Counted from the first letter of the stretch, positions 44,075 through 53,205 are shown. The stretch: 64,000 nucleotides of DNA from Flectobacillus major DSM 103 (GCF_000427405.1 NZ_ATXY01000005.1:1-64000), one strand, 5' to 3'. The notes: generated by a model from the sequence alone, not told the origin. Translations and numbers: made by a program.

Positions 44075-44258
44075 ACTTGGAATTATTCAGCATGTCAGTT
44101 AAATAATATTGTTCATTTTGTTGGTTACAGCCTAGGTTGGGCTGATTACGTCGGTAGCTGTAGTCATTATACCGATGATTAATGAACGCTTTTGCATATT
44201 CTATTGCCAGTAATAACATTGGGACAAACAAAATAGCCCAGATTGAATTGTTTCTCAT
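44064..44258 (-). CDS. Possible small single-pass membrane protein ahead of the sigma factor
   Basis: A 64-codon frame begins at ATG 44258 with MRNNSIWAILFVPMLLLAIE, a single hydrophobic helix, followed by a polar Asn/Tyr-rich tail. Its stop overlaps the sigma factor start by 11 bases in another frame, an arrangement typical of coupled genes. No homologue comes to mind. A degenerate -7 box (TATTTTC on the minus strand, around 44317-44323) lies about 60 bases upstream. It may be a real small protein of the sigma module, or simply leader sequence. Confidence 0.35.
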   Translation of the reverse strand: MRNNSIWAILFVPMLLLAIEYAKAFINHRYNDYSYRRNQPNLGCNQQNEQYYLTDMLNNSKYER

Positions 44259-44441
44259 TTTATGAAATAATTAAGTATTGATTTTTTGTTTTCCTAATTA
44301 TTCGCACGAAGGGAGAAAATATCACAGCCTAACAGATTTTTTTTACAAAATAATGGCACACTATCTAATAGAACAGGAAATTATATAGTGTAAAAGATTG
44401 AAAATTAGATACATAGACAACAAGGACAGGGCAATTGAAGA

Positions 44442-44477
44442 TTGTTTATAGCTAAATATAATTAGCTATAAACAATA
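44442..44477. terminator. Perfect 15-bp hairpin downstream of the PrcB-like gene
   Basis: ATTGTTTATAGCTAA (44442-44456) and its exact complement (44463-44477) flank a six-base loop. It lies 16 bases after the minus-strand stop at 44494. No T run follows on the minus strand, but the placement suggests transcript-end formation. Confidence 0.6.
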
Positions 44478-44493
44478 ATATATTTTGGGATAA

Positions 44494-44985
44494 CTATAGC
44501 TTTTGTATTTGAACGCTGCCTTGATACTGCTTGTCGACAATAAGCAATACAAATGGCCGAATAATATACGTTTGTTTTTGGGCTTCTGCCAAATGATAAG
44601 CTAGCGTTATGGTATTACCTATTTTTTTCAAGCTTTTTATCTCAATATTAGCATCTCTGTCGTTTTTTTGTTCGATAAGTGCAATTACATATTGTTTAGA
44701 AAAGTCGATTGGAGTAGGTTTTCCATTTTCGCCCATGGTTGTAGCCATTCCAAAAATCATATCAAAATCAGCTTGGGTTGTAATTTTTGGATTCGATAGC
44801 CCCCCATCTTCATAGGTATTGTTTACAAAATAATTTTTGGCTTCCAAAAATGGCACATCACTCTCGGTTGATTTCATGGTTTGGGATAAAGATTCTTGTT
44901 TTTTTTCGTCTGTAGTTTTACTTGAACTATAGGCATTGAAAAATAGTAATACAGTAATTGTGAGTGGTAGGATTGTTTTTGTCAT
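44494..44985 (-). CDS. Exported PrcB-like domain protein
   Basis: This 163-residue protein starts with a hydrophobic signal (about 1-19) and ends with a beta-rich domain: PIDFSKQYVIALIEQKNDRD, then IEIKSLKKIGNTITLAYHLA and FVLLIVDKQYQGSVQIQKL resemble the C-terminal domain of the protease complex subunit PrcB family. Many such Bacteroidota proteins are lipoproteins with a Cys just after a FFNA-type h-region; here the position reads LLFFNAYSSS, with Tyr where Cys would be expected, so it is likely soluble or signal-anchored. The function is unknown. It is a single gene, transcribed away from the sulfatase operon. Confidence 0.6.
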   Translation of the reverse strand: MTKTILPLTITVLLFFNAYSSSKTTDEKKQESLSQTMKSTESDVPFLEAKNYFVNNTYEDGGLSNPKITTQADFDMIFGMATTMGENGKPTPIDFSKQYVIALIEQKNDRDANIEIKSLKKIGNTITLAYHLAEAQKQTYIIRPFVLLIVDKQYQGSVQIQKL

Positions 44986-45167
44986 CGTTTAAATGTTCTT
45001 AGGTAATATTGTATTGCCGTACAATGTAGCAAAGTGTTGTGGATATTAGAACAAAAAGTAGTTTTTTATGACAAAAAAATCAAAAATAAAGTTATCATTA
45101 TAGATAGTTAGGTAAGCACCAATAGGCCATTTATCAACGGCTTATGGATATAATTTGATGGGAGAAA

Positions 45168-45191
45168 AGACTAAATCTAATTGTTTAGTCT
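45168..45191 (-). terminator. Terminator of the TonB receptor/sulfatase operon
   Basis: On the minus strand AGACTAAA, an eight-base loop and TTTAGTCT (45168-45175 with 45184-45191) are followed by TTTCTCCC. It lies 42 bases past the stop of the last sulfatase gene. Confidence 0.65.
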
Positions 45192-45232
45192 CTTAAACCC
45201 TTTTATTTCATGTATTAGCTTTTATAGAACAC

Positions 45233-46684
45233 TTATTTATATCCTTCCCAAAACGAGCTAAAAGTATCGTTAAATTCAAAGCGAAGTTTTAGTAGTTCGG
45301 CTTTGAGAGCTTCCTTTTTAGCTTTAAAAGCGGGTTTATCAGCCAAATTATTGATTTCCCAAGGGTCTTCTTTTAGGTTAAATAGTTGCGTATGTCGCTC
45401 GCCATTTACGTGATACTCCAACAACTTGAAACCGTCTTTTTTTACACCTCTTTGAAAATGTTTAAAAGCAAAATACAAGGCTGGCCTCAAAGGTGCTTTA
45501 GGGTTTTGGAAAGCTTTTACCAAACTAATGCCTTGTACCGAAGCAGGATTTCTTACACCAGATTTTTCTGTTAAAGTAGCATAAATATCTGAAAGATAAC
45601 AATAGCCTTCAACCTTTTGGTTTTTAGGAATACCCGGCCCAGCAAATACCAATGGTACTCGGTTGCTGTGTTCATAAATACTTTGCTTGCCAAACAAACC
45701 ATGCTGACCAATGGCCAAACCGTTGTCGCCTGCAAAAACAATCAGAGTGTTTTCTGCCAAGCCATTGTCTTGAACGGCCTTCACAATACGTCCAACTTGT
45801 GCGTCTAAATGGGAAATTGTTGCATAATATTCTTTTAGCTGACGAATGGTATCTTCTTCTGTTCTTGGGAATGGAGCTAGTAATTCATCTCTAACATTCA
45901 ATTCACCATTATCGAAAGGATGTTTGGGTAAAAAATTGGGAGGCAAACTTATTTTTTTGTCAGAATACCAAGCTTTGTATTCGTCTGGAGCTATTCTTGG
46001 GTCGTGTGGTGTTGTAAAGGCTGTGTAAATCAAAAAGGGTTCTTTTTGGTACTTCTCAATAAAGAGAATTGTTTCGTCTGCAAAGATTTCAGAACTATGT
46101 TTGCCTTTTGTGATGGCTTTGTCGGGCGAATAACTATTGTCTTTTGCTCCCCCGTAGTTGTTGTCGCTTCTGTAATCTTGCACAGGAATATTATACTGAT
46201 CGCCCATGCCGCCAAAAAACACTTTCGCTCCGTCCGAAAATGCACGATTGTAAATCGTAGTGCCATTGTGCTGTTTGCCAATGCCTACCGTGACATAATT
46301 GTTTTTTCTTAACAACTCAGGAAAAGTGACGAAATTATTAAAAATGTCAAAGCTAAATTCTTGGTTGTCTCTGGCTTGTCGGTCGATATTAAACAAAGTT
46401 CTGCCAGTAAGCAACATAGCTCTGCTGGGCTGACAAATCGCTCCTGACAATCCACCAAAAACGTGAGCTTGTGTGAAAGCCGTTCCATTTTTGACCAATG
46501 CGTCTAAATTGGGCGTAATAATATCTTTGTTACCCAAAGCCGCAATGGTATCATGGCGTTGGTCGTCTGATAATAAAACGATGATATTGAGTTTTTTCTC
46601 TTCGGCAAATGCTTTTAAGAAAGGATGCAATGCCAGAGATGCTCCGAACAAGGAGCTATTTTGGATGAAATTTCTACGGTTCAT
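45233..46684 (-). CDS. Exported sulfatase (type I, Cys-type) 1
   Basis: This 483-residue alkaline phosphatase-superfamily sulfatase has the formylglycine motif CQPSRAMLLTGR (C84), the metal pair D40-D41 (IIVLLSDDQRHD), GIGKQHNG with the active-site Lys, and the second metal site FAGDNGLAIGQHG. The N-terminus MNRRNFIQNSSLFGASLALH looks like a Tat leader (NRRNF), so a folded protein may be exported. Sulfatases hydrolyse sulfate esters to an alcohol and sulfate. Cys84 must be converted to formylglycine by an FGE or anaerobic maturase, not present in this window. It is the last gene of the operon, separated from sulfatase 2 by the REP-like region at 46730-46876. Substrate unknown. Confidence 0.93.
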   Translation of the reverse strand: MNRRNFIQNSSLFGASLALHPFLKAFAEEKKLNIIVLLSDDQRHDTIAALGNKDIITPNLDALVKNGTAFTQAHVFGGLSGAICQPSRAMLLTGRTLFNIDRQARDNQEFSFDIFNNFVTFPELLRKNNYVTVGIGKQHNGTTIYNRAFSDGAKVFFGGMGDQYNIPVQDYRSDNNYGGAKDNSYSPDKAITKGKHSSEIFADETILFIEKYQKEPFLIYTAFTTPHDPRIAPDEYKAWYSDKKISLPPNFLPKHPFDNGELNVRDELLAPFPRTEEDTIRQLKEYYATISHLDAQVGRIVKAVQDNGLAENTLIVFAGDNGLAIGQHGLFGKQSIYEHSNRVPLVFAGPGIPKNQKVEGYCYLSDIYATLTEKSGVRNPASVQGISLVKAFQNPKAPLRPALYFAFKHFQRGVKKDGFKLLEYHVNGERHTQLFNLKEDPWEINNLADKPAFKAKKEALKAELLKLRFEFNDTFSSFWEGYK

Positions 46685-46729
46685 GAGTAAGATTTATGAA
46701 TTTTGAATAAAAAACATTGTAAATCAATT

Positions 46730-46876
46730 GTAGGGGCATCCGACATGGTTGCCGTTTTGGATGTAACAATCCTTTTAGATATGGCAACAACCCTCGCGCT
46801 TGCCATTTTAGATTAGGTACATCAACCCACCCATTATCGTTTTAGATGTAGGGGCAACCGCAAGGGTTGCCCCTAC
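46730..46876. repeat. REP-like inverted-repeat element, copy 4, degenerate
   Basis: Starts GTAGGGGCATCCGACATGG at 46730 and ends with a tight palindrome GTAGGGGCAACCG/CAAGGGTTGCCCCTAC at 46848-46876. The middle contains repeats of the kind TTTTAGAT and GGCAAC. It sits between two sulfatase genes of one operon (46685-46925), where the hairpin could lower expression of the distal gene. Confidence 0.75.
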
Positions 46877-46925
46877 AATAAATCAACATAGATTATTTCA
46901 ATAATCATTTTGTCTTTAACATATC

Positions 46926-48497
46926 CTACTTAATTTTATTCCAATCTTGAACACCTACTTTTTTCGACCAGACTTCGTGTTCTGTGATGAGTTTTTGTAA
47001 TATTTCGGGATGATTGTTTGCCAAATTTTTGGTTTCTGTTCTGTCATCTGCCAGATTGTATAATTCCCAGACTTGGTTATTTTCGGCAACGGCTTTCCAA
47101 TTTCCTTTTCTAATGGCTCGACTGCCTTCGTGTTCCCAAAAGAGTGCTTGGTGGGGTTTACTTTGTTTGCCTTCTAATTCATTTTTCAAACTGATTCCCT
47201 CTAATGGCGTAAGTTTTTTGTCATTAAAAGTATGAGGATATTGAACACCTGCATAATCTAACAGCGTTGGAAAAATATCAATCAAATGGCTCGGGCGATT
47301 ACTTTTGCTTCCTGCCTTAATATGGTTTGGAAAATAAGCGATAAAAGGGGAAGCAATACCACCTTCATGAGTATTCTTTTTAAATAACCTAAAAGGTGTG
47401 TTACTGGCATTTCCCCAAGGACTTTCATAACTGTCTATCGACTCAACCGAACCTGCTTTGCCATTTTTCTGGGTTACATAATTCCAGTTTTTTACATCAT
47501 CGGCACTTCCTCCGTTGTCCGAAAGGAAAAAGATAAGGGTATTGCTTTCTTCACCAAGTGCTTTGATTTTCTCTAAAACTTCACCAATTCCAGCATCCAT
47601 GCGGTCAATCATTGCGGCATAAATTGCCATGCGAGTATCCCATTTTTCTTTTTCTTCTGTACTGAGTTTGTTCCAGTCGGGTACATTTTCAAAGCGATTA
47701 GATAGCTCCCAATTTTTATCAATAATACCTGAGGCTCGTAGTTTTTTCAAGCGATTGGCTCTTAAATCATCCCAACCTTTCAAGTATTTTCCTTTGTATT
47801 TGGCAATATCTTCGGGCAAAGCTTGAATAGGCCAATGAGGAGCATTATAAGCCAAATACAGAAAAAAGGGCTTTTGGTTTTTATGTTGTTTGTCTAAAGC
47901 ATTGATTGCAAAATCGGTAATGGCTTGCGTAAGGTATTTAGAAGTATCGCTCCGAATGATTTCTTTATTTCCTTCCAAAAAAGTAACCGTTCTGCCATCG
48001 TTGTACAAAGGCTGTGAATTAAAATAACTACTTCCGTTGTTTTGTAAAGTAAAAGATTCGTCAAAACCACGATTCACCGCCCAAGCAGAAGGCACTAAAC
48101 CAACGTGCCATTTGCCCGAAACAATGGTAGAATAACCAGCTTGTTTGAGAGCTTGTCCGATGGTAATACAGTTTTCGTTGAGATAACCTTGATAAGCAGG
48201 AAAACCTTTGTCTTGTACCATATCGCCAATACCAGCTTGGTGCGAATACAAACCCGTAAGCAAAGAAGCACGTGAAGGACAGCAACGACCTGCATTATAA
48301 AACTGTTTGATAATGAGTCCGTTCTGAGCTAATTTATCCAAATTGGGCGTTTTGATTTCAGAGCCAAAAGCTCCAATATCCGAAAATCCCAAATCATCAG
48401 CCAAGATAACAACAATATTGGGTTGCTTTCTTTGTGCCAAAACTGGCTGAAAAGTAAAGGCTAACACAAGCCCTACGCTTAGTATTTTCTTGAGCAT
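46926..48497 (-). CDS. Exported arylsulfatase (Cys-type) 2
   Basis: The 523-residue protein has a signal peptide (1-22, VLAQ), metal-binding D34-D35 in IVVILADDLGFSDIGAFGSE, the maturation motif CCPSRASLLTG (C72 as the CxPSR cysteine), SGKWHVG and ALGEESNTLIFFLSDNGGSA. The pattern, including KNTHEGGIASPFIAYFPN and the C-terminal GNWKAVAENNQVWELYNLAD, is that of arylsulfatase A/AtsA-type enzymes that act in the periplasm. It starts one base after the rhodanese stop codon, so the two are translationally coupled. Activity needs a formylglycine-generating enzyme not in the window. Substrate unknown. Confidence 0.94.
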   Translation of the reverse strand: MLKKILSVGLVLAFTFQPVLAQRKQPNIVVILADDLGFSDIGAFGSEIKTPNLDKLAQNGLIIKQFYNAGRCCPSRASLLTGLYSHQAGIGDMVQDKGFPAYQGYLNENCITIGQALKQAGYSTIVSGKWHVGLVPSAWAVNRGFDESFTLQNNGSSYFNSQPLYNDGRTVTFLEGNKEIIRSDTSKYLTQAITDFAINALDKQHKNQKPFFLYLAYNAPHWPIQALPEDIAKYKGKYLKGWDDLRANRLKKLRASGIIDKNWELSNRFENVPDWNKLSTEEKEKWDTRMAIYAAMIDRMDAGIGEVLEKIKALGEESNTLIFFLSDNGGSADDVKNWNYVTQKNGKAGSVESIDSYESPWGNASNTPFRLFKKNTHEGGIASPFIAYFPNHIKAGSKSNRPSHLIDIFPTLLDYAGVQYPHTFNDKKLTPLEGISLKNELEGKQSKPHQALFWEHEGSRAIRKGNWKAVAENNQVWELYNLADDRTETKNLANNHPEILQKLITEHEVWSKKVGVQDWNKIK

Positions 48498-48498
48498 T

Positions 48499-48918
48499 TT
48501 ATTGGTCTGCTGGTAATCCTTTTGTGAGAAGACTGTCTAAACCTCCGATATTATAGCCCAACTGATAGCCAAATGTTTGTAAAGTATCAGCCGCTTTGCC
48601 GCTTCTATTGCCTGAGCGACAGTACAAATAGATTTTTTTAGAAGGGTCTAATTTCTTAATTTCTTCTGCAAATTTTTCAGAACGAATATTGATGTTTTGG
48701 GCATATTTCAAATGCTTTGTGCCGTACTCTTCGGGCGTGCGGACATCTACTAAATAAGCTTTTCCTTTCTGAATTTCTTTCAGAATTTTCTTGCTCAATT
48801 TTGTATCAATAGCAATTTTGTTGGCTGTTTTTTGCGTATAAGCTTGATGACTTGCCGCTTGTGCATTGGCAAAAATAGCAGAAAACATAAGGACAAAAGT
48901 GAAGAGGTATTTTTTCAT
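48499..48918 (-). CDS. Exported single-domain rhodanese-like protein
   Basis: The 139-residue product has a signal peptide (1-20, IFANAQ) and one rhodanese domain: KAYLVDVRTPEEYGTKHL, the active-site loop YLYCRSGNRSG with Cys100, and IGGLDSLLTKGLP. The active-site cysteine is present, so it should be able to carry a persulfide, transferring sulfane sulfur from thiosulfate or a similar donor to an acceptor in the periplasm. It sits between sulfatases 3 and 2, with gaps of 13 bases and 1 base, so it is expressed with them. Why a sulfane-sulfur carrier belongs with sulfate ester hydrolases is not obvious. Confidence 0.92.
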   Translation of the reverse strand: MKKYLFTFVLMFSAIFANAQAASHQAYTQKTANKIAIDTKLSKKILKEIQKGKAYLVDVRTPEEYGTKHLKYAQNINIRSEKFAEEIKKLDPSKKIYLYCRSGNRSGKAADTLQTFGYQLGYNIGGLDSLLTKGLPADQ

Positions 48919-48931
48919 GTTGATTATTGGT

Positions 48932-50554
48932 TTACTTTATTTTAACAATTTTACTAGCACTATAGCCAATCCTATGGGCAACTACGTACAAAGAATCGCC
49001 TTGTTGGATAGAGAACGGCTTGGTATATACTTGCCATTCTTTCTCTTTTTCGTGTTTTTTATAAGCAATGGAAGCTCCTTTGGTAGCTGAAATAATGTGT
49101 GCTTTTCCATCTTTTAGCGTAATTTCTGGTGAAGCCGTTTCTGGAGCTTTATCTTTTCCTTGCCACCACGAAGTCACTAATTCTTTTTCAGGGATTGCCC
49201 CCAAATCACCAAATTGCTTCATCCATTCCAAATGCTTTTGGCGTAATTCTATAAGTTTTGCTTTGTAAGCAGGATTATCAGCCAAATTTTTAAACTCATA
49301 AGGGTCGCTTTGGGTATCAAAAAGCTCTTCTTCTGGTTTTGAATTTCTGAACCAATACGCTTGTTGCTCGTTGAGTTGCCCTGCTTCTTTCAAGCGAAGG
49401 ATTTCTTGCATACTCTTTTGGCTCAATCGGTATTTAATATCCTGATAATAAGGCTTTTCAGGTTGATAATTTTTCAAATACTTAAATCTACCATCACTTA
49501 CAGCACGCACTCGGTCGTATTCGCTATCCATTCTGTCACGAGCGGCATAAATGTATTTTCGAGTAGTTTTACTTTTTTGTTTTCCCAGAAAAGCCTGTCC
49601 TTGAATATATTTCGGAATAGGTATATTCGCCAAAGACAAAACCGTTAGAGCAAAATCAACAAAGCTAAGCAATTGATTATCAACTACTCCTGCATTCTGA
49701 GCATTCGGAAAACGAATAAGCATCGGTACTTTTAAACCTCTGTCGTACAATTCTCTTTTCACAAAAGGCAATCCGTCGCCGTGGTCGCTATAAAAGAAAA
49801 TTATGGTATTGTCGTACAACTCATCGTCTTTGAGTTTTTGTAAAATCTCGCCTACTTGCCTATCCATAATTTCAACATTGGTGAGAAAGCGAGCAATATC
49901 TTTTCTAATAATCGCATTGTCAGGATAATACGGTGGAACAATGACCGAATCTGGATTTACCGTAATGGGTTCTTTATCGCGAGCAAATACTTGTGATTCG
50001 TGAGTAATCATTAAATTAATTACAGAGAAAAAAGGTTGATTTTTGTCTTGCCTTCCTTGCCAATTTGCTGTTTTGCTATTCTCATTCCAAACTGTCAGAG
50101 GAGCTTCAAACTGATAATCTTGTTTTTCGTTGTTGGTACAGTAATAACCTGCTTTTCTTAAATACTCAGGAAAGCATTTTACTTGTTCTGGCAGTAATGC
50201 TGAATAAGATGGTAATGGAGAAGACTTCTGTGTAACGGGCATTTGTAAAGTACGCATATTATGAGTACCAATAGAAGTTTGGTACATCCCCGTAATCAAA
50301 GAAGAACGACTTGGTGCACAAACGCCCGCCGTAGAAAATACATTAGTATAACGTACTGCCTCTTTGGCGAGTTTATCTAAATTAGGCGTTTTAGCTACTT
50401 TTTCACCAAAACTTCCTAAATGTGGTGACATATCCTCGCAAGTAATCCAAAGAATATTGGGCTGTTTTTGTGGCGTTTTTTGCTGGAAAGCAAAAGTATT
50501 TTGTAGGTTGATGGCTAATGACAAGCCCAGAAGTAAGATTTTTCGGATAGCCAT
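48932..50554 (-). CDS. Exported sulfatase (Cys-type, CEDMSP subgroup) 3
   Basis: This 540-residue sulfatase has a signal peptide (1-22, TFAF), NILWITCEDMSPHLGSFGEK where Glu40-Asp41 replace the usual Asp-Asp metal pair in a way typical of heparan sulfatase-like subfamilies, the maturation motif VCAPSRSSLITG (C79), LMITHESQVF, and IIFFYSDHGDGLPFVKRELY with the Asp-His metal site. A C-terminal beta-rich segment follows the catalytic domain (about 455-540, GAIPEKELVTSWWQGKDKAP). It would act on a sulfated sugar or similar ester in the periplasm. It follows the TonB receptor gene across a terminator-like hairpin (50573-50622), so its expression may be lower than that of the receptor. Confidence 0.93.
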   Translation of the reverse strand: MAIRKILLLGLSLAINLQNTFAFQQKTPQKQPNILWITCEDMSPHLGSFGEKVAKTPNLDKLAKEAVRYTNVFSTAGVCAPSRSSLITGMYQTSIGTHNMRTLQMPVTQKSSPLPSYSALLPEQVKCFPEYLRKAGYYCTNNEKQDYQFEAPLTVWNENSKTANWQGRQDKNQPFFSVINLMITHESQVFARDKEPITVNPDSVIVPPYYPDNAIIRKDIARFLTNVEIMDRQVGEILQKLKDDELYDNTIIFFYSDHGDGLPFVKRELYDRGLKVPMLIRFPNAQNAGVVDNQLLSFVDFALTVLSLANIPIPKYIQGQAFLGKQKSKTTRKYIYAARDRMDSEYDRVRAVSDGRFKYLKNYQPEKPYYQDIKYRLSQKSMQEILRLKEAGQLNEQQAYWFRNSKPEEELFDTQSDPYEFKNLADNPAYKAKLIELRQKHLEWMKQFGDLGAIPEKELVTSWWQGKDKAPETASPEITLKDGKAHIISATKGASIAYKKHEKEKEWQVYTKPFSIQQGDSLYVVAHRIGYSASKIVKIK

Positions 50555-50572
50555 TTTGTTGGTTTAGCATAA

Positions 50573-50622
50573 AAAAACAGATGAGTTTTTTAGCATTTCG
50601 GCTTCAAATCTCATCTGTTTTT
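50573..50622 (-). terminator. Terminator-like hairpin between TonB receptor and sulfatase 3
   Basis: AAAAACAGATGAG (50573-50585) and CTCATCTGTTTTT (50610-50622) are exact complements, 13 bp, loop 24 bases. On the minus strand it begins 18 bases after the receptor stop and is followed by a T run, so partial termination within the operon is likely. Confidence 0.75.
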
Positions 50623-50640
50623 GATAGGGTTAAATTGAAA

Positions 50641-53205
50641 TTAGAATGAATATCTCAATGTTACGCCATAAGTGCGTGGGTCGCCCACAATACCAGCGTA
50701 TTGACCAGCACTACCAGGAGCCGCTAATAATTGTTCGTAATAATTAGTGTTGGCAAGGTTTCTTCCCCAAATATAGATAGATACACCATTAGATGCTCTG
50801 AAACCTAAACGACCATTCAATAATGAATAACCTTCGATATTCAAGTACTGAGAAGGTGATGGACTAGAAGAGAACTTCGAGCGGAAATAAATATCTGCAG
50901 CTACGAAATAGTTACCTTTCAAACCGAAGAATCCCCCTTTGTGAGTAGCCTCAGCACCAAATGAACCTGACCATTTTGAAATACCCGGCAAATCGCCCCC
51001 CGATACATCTTTGAATGCTTGTGTACCACCAACTTCTTCTAAAGGTACTGGAGCGTTTGTGAATGATACATATTTACCATCTGTATAAGCAACCGAACCA
51101 TTAAAAGTAAAGTTTGTTAATCTTACATTACCTTCTACTTCTACGCCTCTTACACGTACTTTTTCGGCGTTGGCCAAATAACCTCTGTTTACACCTGGTT
51201 CTGGAGTTTGTACCTGAGTTTGATAATCCTTAATATCGTCGTTGAATAAAACAACGTTCAAGAATGAATTTGAAGTTGGTCTTGTTTTAACACCCAATTC
51301 ATAGTGCGTTACACCCTCTGGTTTTACTTTAGCTAGGTCGATAAGTACTTGTCCATTGGCTGTTGGAAGTCCACCAATATTTACCCCAATTGGTTTGTAA
51401 CTGATAGCATAAGTACCATAAGCATTTATATTTTTTGAAGCTTTATATTGTAAAGTTAATTGACCCGACAAATTACTTTCACTTACTTCAGTATCAAATG
51501 CTTGGTTGGTATATACTGCGTTTTTCAATGCTATAAGAGCAGGGTCGGTAGTTTGTAAGCCACCATAAGTGACTCTACTATAGTTGGCAGTTTTCTTGTC
51601 GTAGTTATAACGAAGACCTGGCAAAACGTGGATTTTTTCATTAACAGCCCAGTCAACTTGAGCAAATGCCGCTAAACTTGTGCTTTGGATTCTGTTAGTT
51701 GTACGAATACCAAAGTTATCAAACAAGCCTGGGGTTTTCCATAAAGCACTTGTTGAGCTTTGAGCAAAACGCCATTGTGCCGAACCAGCTTCCTCTGTTT
51801 GAACGGGGTCTGATTTCAAATCTTGCCACAAACCAAACAAGCCAATTACACCACTCAAATTAGAAGATACTTTACCTGAATAGCGAAGTTCTTGTGACCA
51901 TTGGTCGTGTACTGAGTTTCCTGACGAAATCGTAAAGATAGGTAAGCCAGTATAGTCACGGTCATTGAGAGGAGTCCATTTCCAAAAACGCCAAGCTGAA
52001 GTTGAAGTCAAAGTTCCGTTACCAATTTTGATGTCGGCATTGGCAGAAACACCACCCAATGAGTTATCAGCTTTTGAAGGTGTATCTAAGTCCAAAACTC
52101 TGTCAAATGCACTGTTATAAGGAATTTTATAACCTAAATCTGCAATAATTGCATTGAACTGACGATAAGCAGCCCGTTTTGTAGGCACAACACCAGCTAC
52201 TGGCCAGCCATATCCATTGGGTTTTTGGTCAGAAAAATCACCAATGATGGTTACCTTGACATTGTCTGATGGCGTGTAGAGTAATTGACCTCTCAATCCT
52301 AAGTTATTAATATCGTTGATACGTTGTTGAGTTGTTACGTTATAAAACAATCCATCTCTTTGAGTACCTGAAAATGAAACTCTTGCAGCCAAGTGCTTAT
52401 TGATTGGCCCCGAAAGAGACCCCTTTGCCTGAATATAGCCGTAGTTACCATAGCTTAATTCAAAGCTTGCTGTAGGCGTAAAGCTAGCTTCACGAGTTGT
52501 AATGTTGAATGCACCAGCCGTTGTGTTTTTACCAAACAATGTTCCTTGTGGGCCACGCAATACTTCTACACGTTCAATATCTACAAAGTCAAGTGCTGTA
52601 GCAGCAGGACGAGCATAGTATACACCGTCTACATAAAAACCTACTCCTGGGTCGATACCATCGTTTGTCAAACCAAATGTTGAACCTAAACCTCTGATAT
52701 TCAAAGTAGTATTACGAGCATTTGAAGCATAAAGCTGTACTGTTGGTACTAATTCTTTCAGACGGTTTACATTAAATGCTCCTGCATCTTCGGCAGCAGT
52801 ACCACGAATTACAGCAATTGGAATAGGAATATCTTGTACAGCTTCCTGACGACGACGAGAAGACACTACCACGTCGGCTAATTGACTTACGTCTTCATCT
52901 AGCGAGATAACCGCCTTGTCTGTTCTGATTACCACTTCTTTTTTGATATAACCTACAAACGAGATGATTACACTAAATGGAAGTTTTTGACCTGTAATTA
53001 ATGAAAACTCCCCATTTACATCTGTAGTAGAGCCGTTGGTAGTTCCCTTGATTTGAATAGCAGCACCAATAAGCGGTTCGTTTGTCTTTGAGTCTATTAT
53101 TTTACCTGAAACAGTTGCATTGATAATGGGTTTATCTTGGGCTAATGTTACTATAGGTAAGGCTATTGCCCATATTAAAAAGGTTAATTTGAAAAAATGT
53201 TTCAT
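50641..53205 (-). CDS. TonB-dependent receptor without SusD partner
   Basis: The 854-residue receptor has a signal peptide (1-23, TLAQ), a carboxypeptidase-regulatory-like domain (SGKIIDSKTNEPLIGAAIQI) highly similar to those of SusC1 and SusC3, a plug with DIPIPIAVIRGT and VEVLRGPQGTLFGKNTTAGA, and a barrel ending with GVTLRYSF. The plug and barrel are of the classic siderophore/substrate type (RGPQGTLFG) rather than SusC type (LKDA), and the length is much shorter than SusC. No susD follows; three sulfatases and a rhodanese do. It would import a small organosulfur or sulfate-ester compound. This is an inference from operon order. Confidence 0.93.
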   Translation of the reverse strand: MKHFFKLTFLIWAIALPIVTLAQDKPIINATVSGKIIDSKTNEPLIGAAIQIKGTTNGSTTDVNGEFSLITGQKLPFSVIISFVGYIKKEVVIRTDKAVISLDEDVSQLADVVVSSRRRQEAVQDIPIPIAVIRGTAAEDAGAFNVNRLKELVPTVQLYASNARNTTLNIRGLGSTFGLTNDGIDPGVGFYVDGVYYARPAATALDFVDIERVEVLRGPQGTLFGKNTTAGAFNITTREASFTPTASFELSYGNYGYIQAKGSLSGPINKHLAARVSFSGTQRDGLFYNVTTQQRINDINNLGLRGQLLYTPSDNVKVTIIGDFSDQKPNGYGWPVAGVVPTKRAAYRQFNAIIADLGYKIPYNSAFDRVLDLDTPSKADNSLGGVSANADIKIGNGTLTSTSAWRFWKWTPLNDRDYTGLPIFTISSGNSVHDQWSQELRYSGKVSSNLSGVIGLFGLWQDLKSDPVQTEEAGSAQWRFAQSSTSALWKTPGLFDNFGIRTTNRIQSTSLAAFAQVDWAVNEKIHVLPGLRYNYDKKTANYSRVTYGGLQTTDPALIALKNAVYTNQAFDTEVSESNLSGQLTLQYKASKNINAYGTYAISYKPIGVNIGGLPTANGQVLIDLAKVKPEGVTHYELGVKTRPTSNSFLNVVLFNDDIKDYQTQVQTPEPGVNRGYLANAEKVRVRGVEVEGNVRLTNFTFNGSVAYTDGKYVSFTNAPVPLEEVGGTQAFKDVSGGDLPGISKWSGSFGAEATHKGGFFGLKGNYFVAADIYFRSKFSSSPSPSQYLNIEGYSLLNGRLGFRASNGVSIYIWGRNLANTNYYEQLLAAPGSAGQYAGIVGDPRTYGVTLRYSF

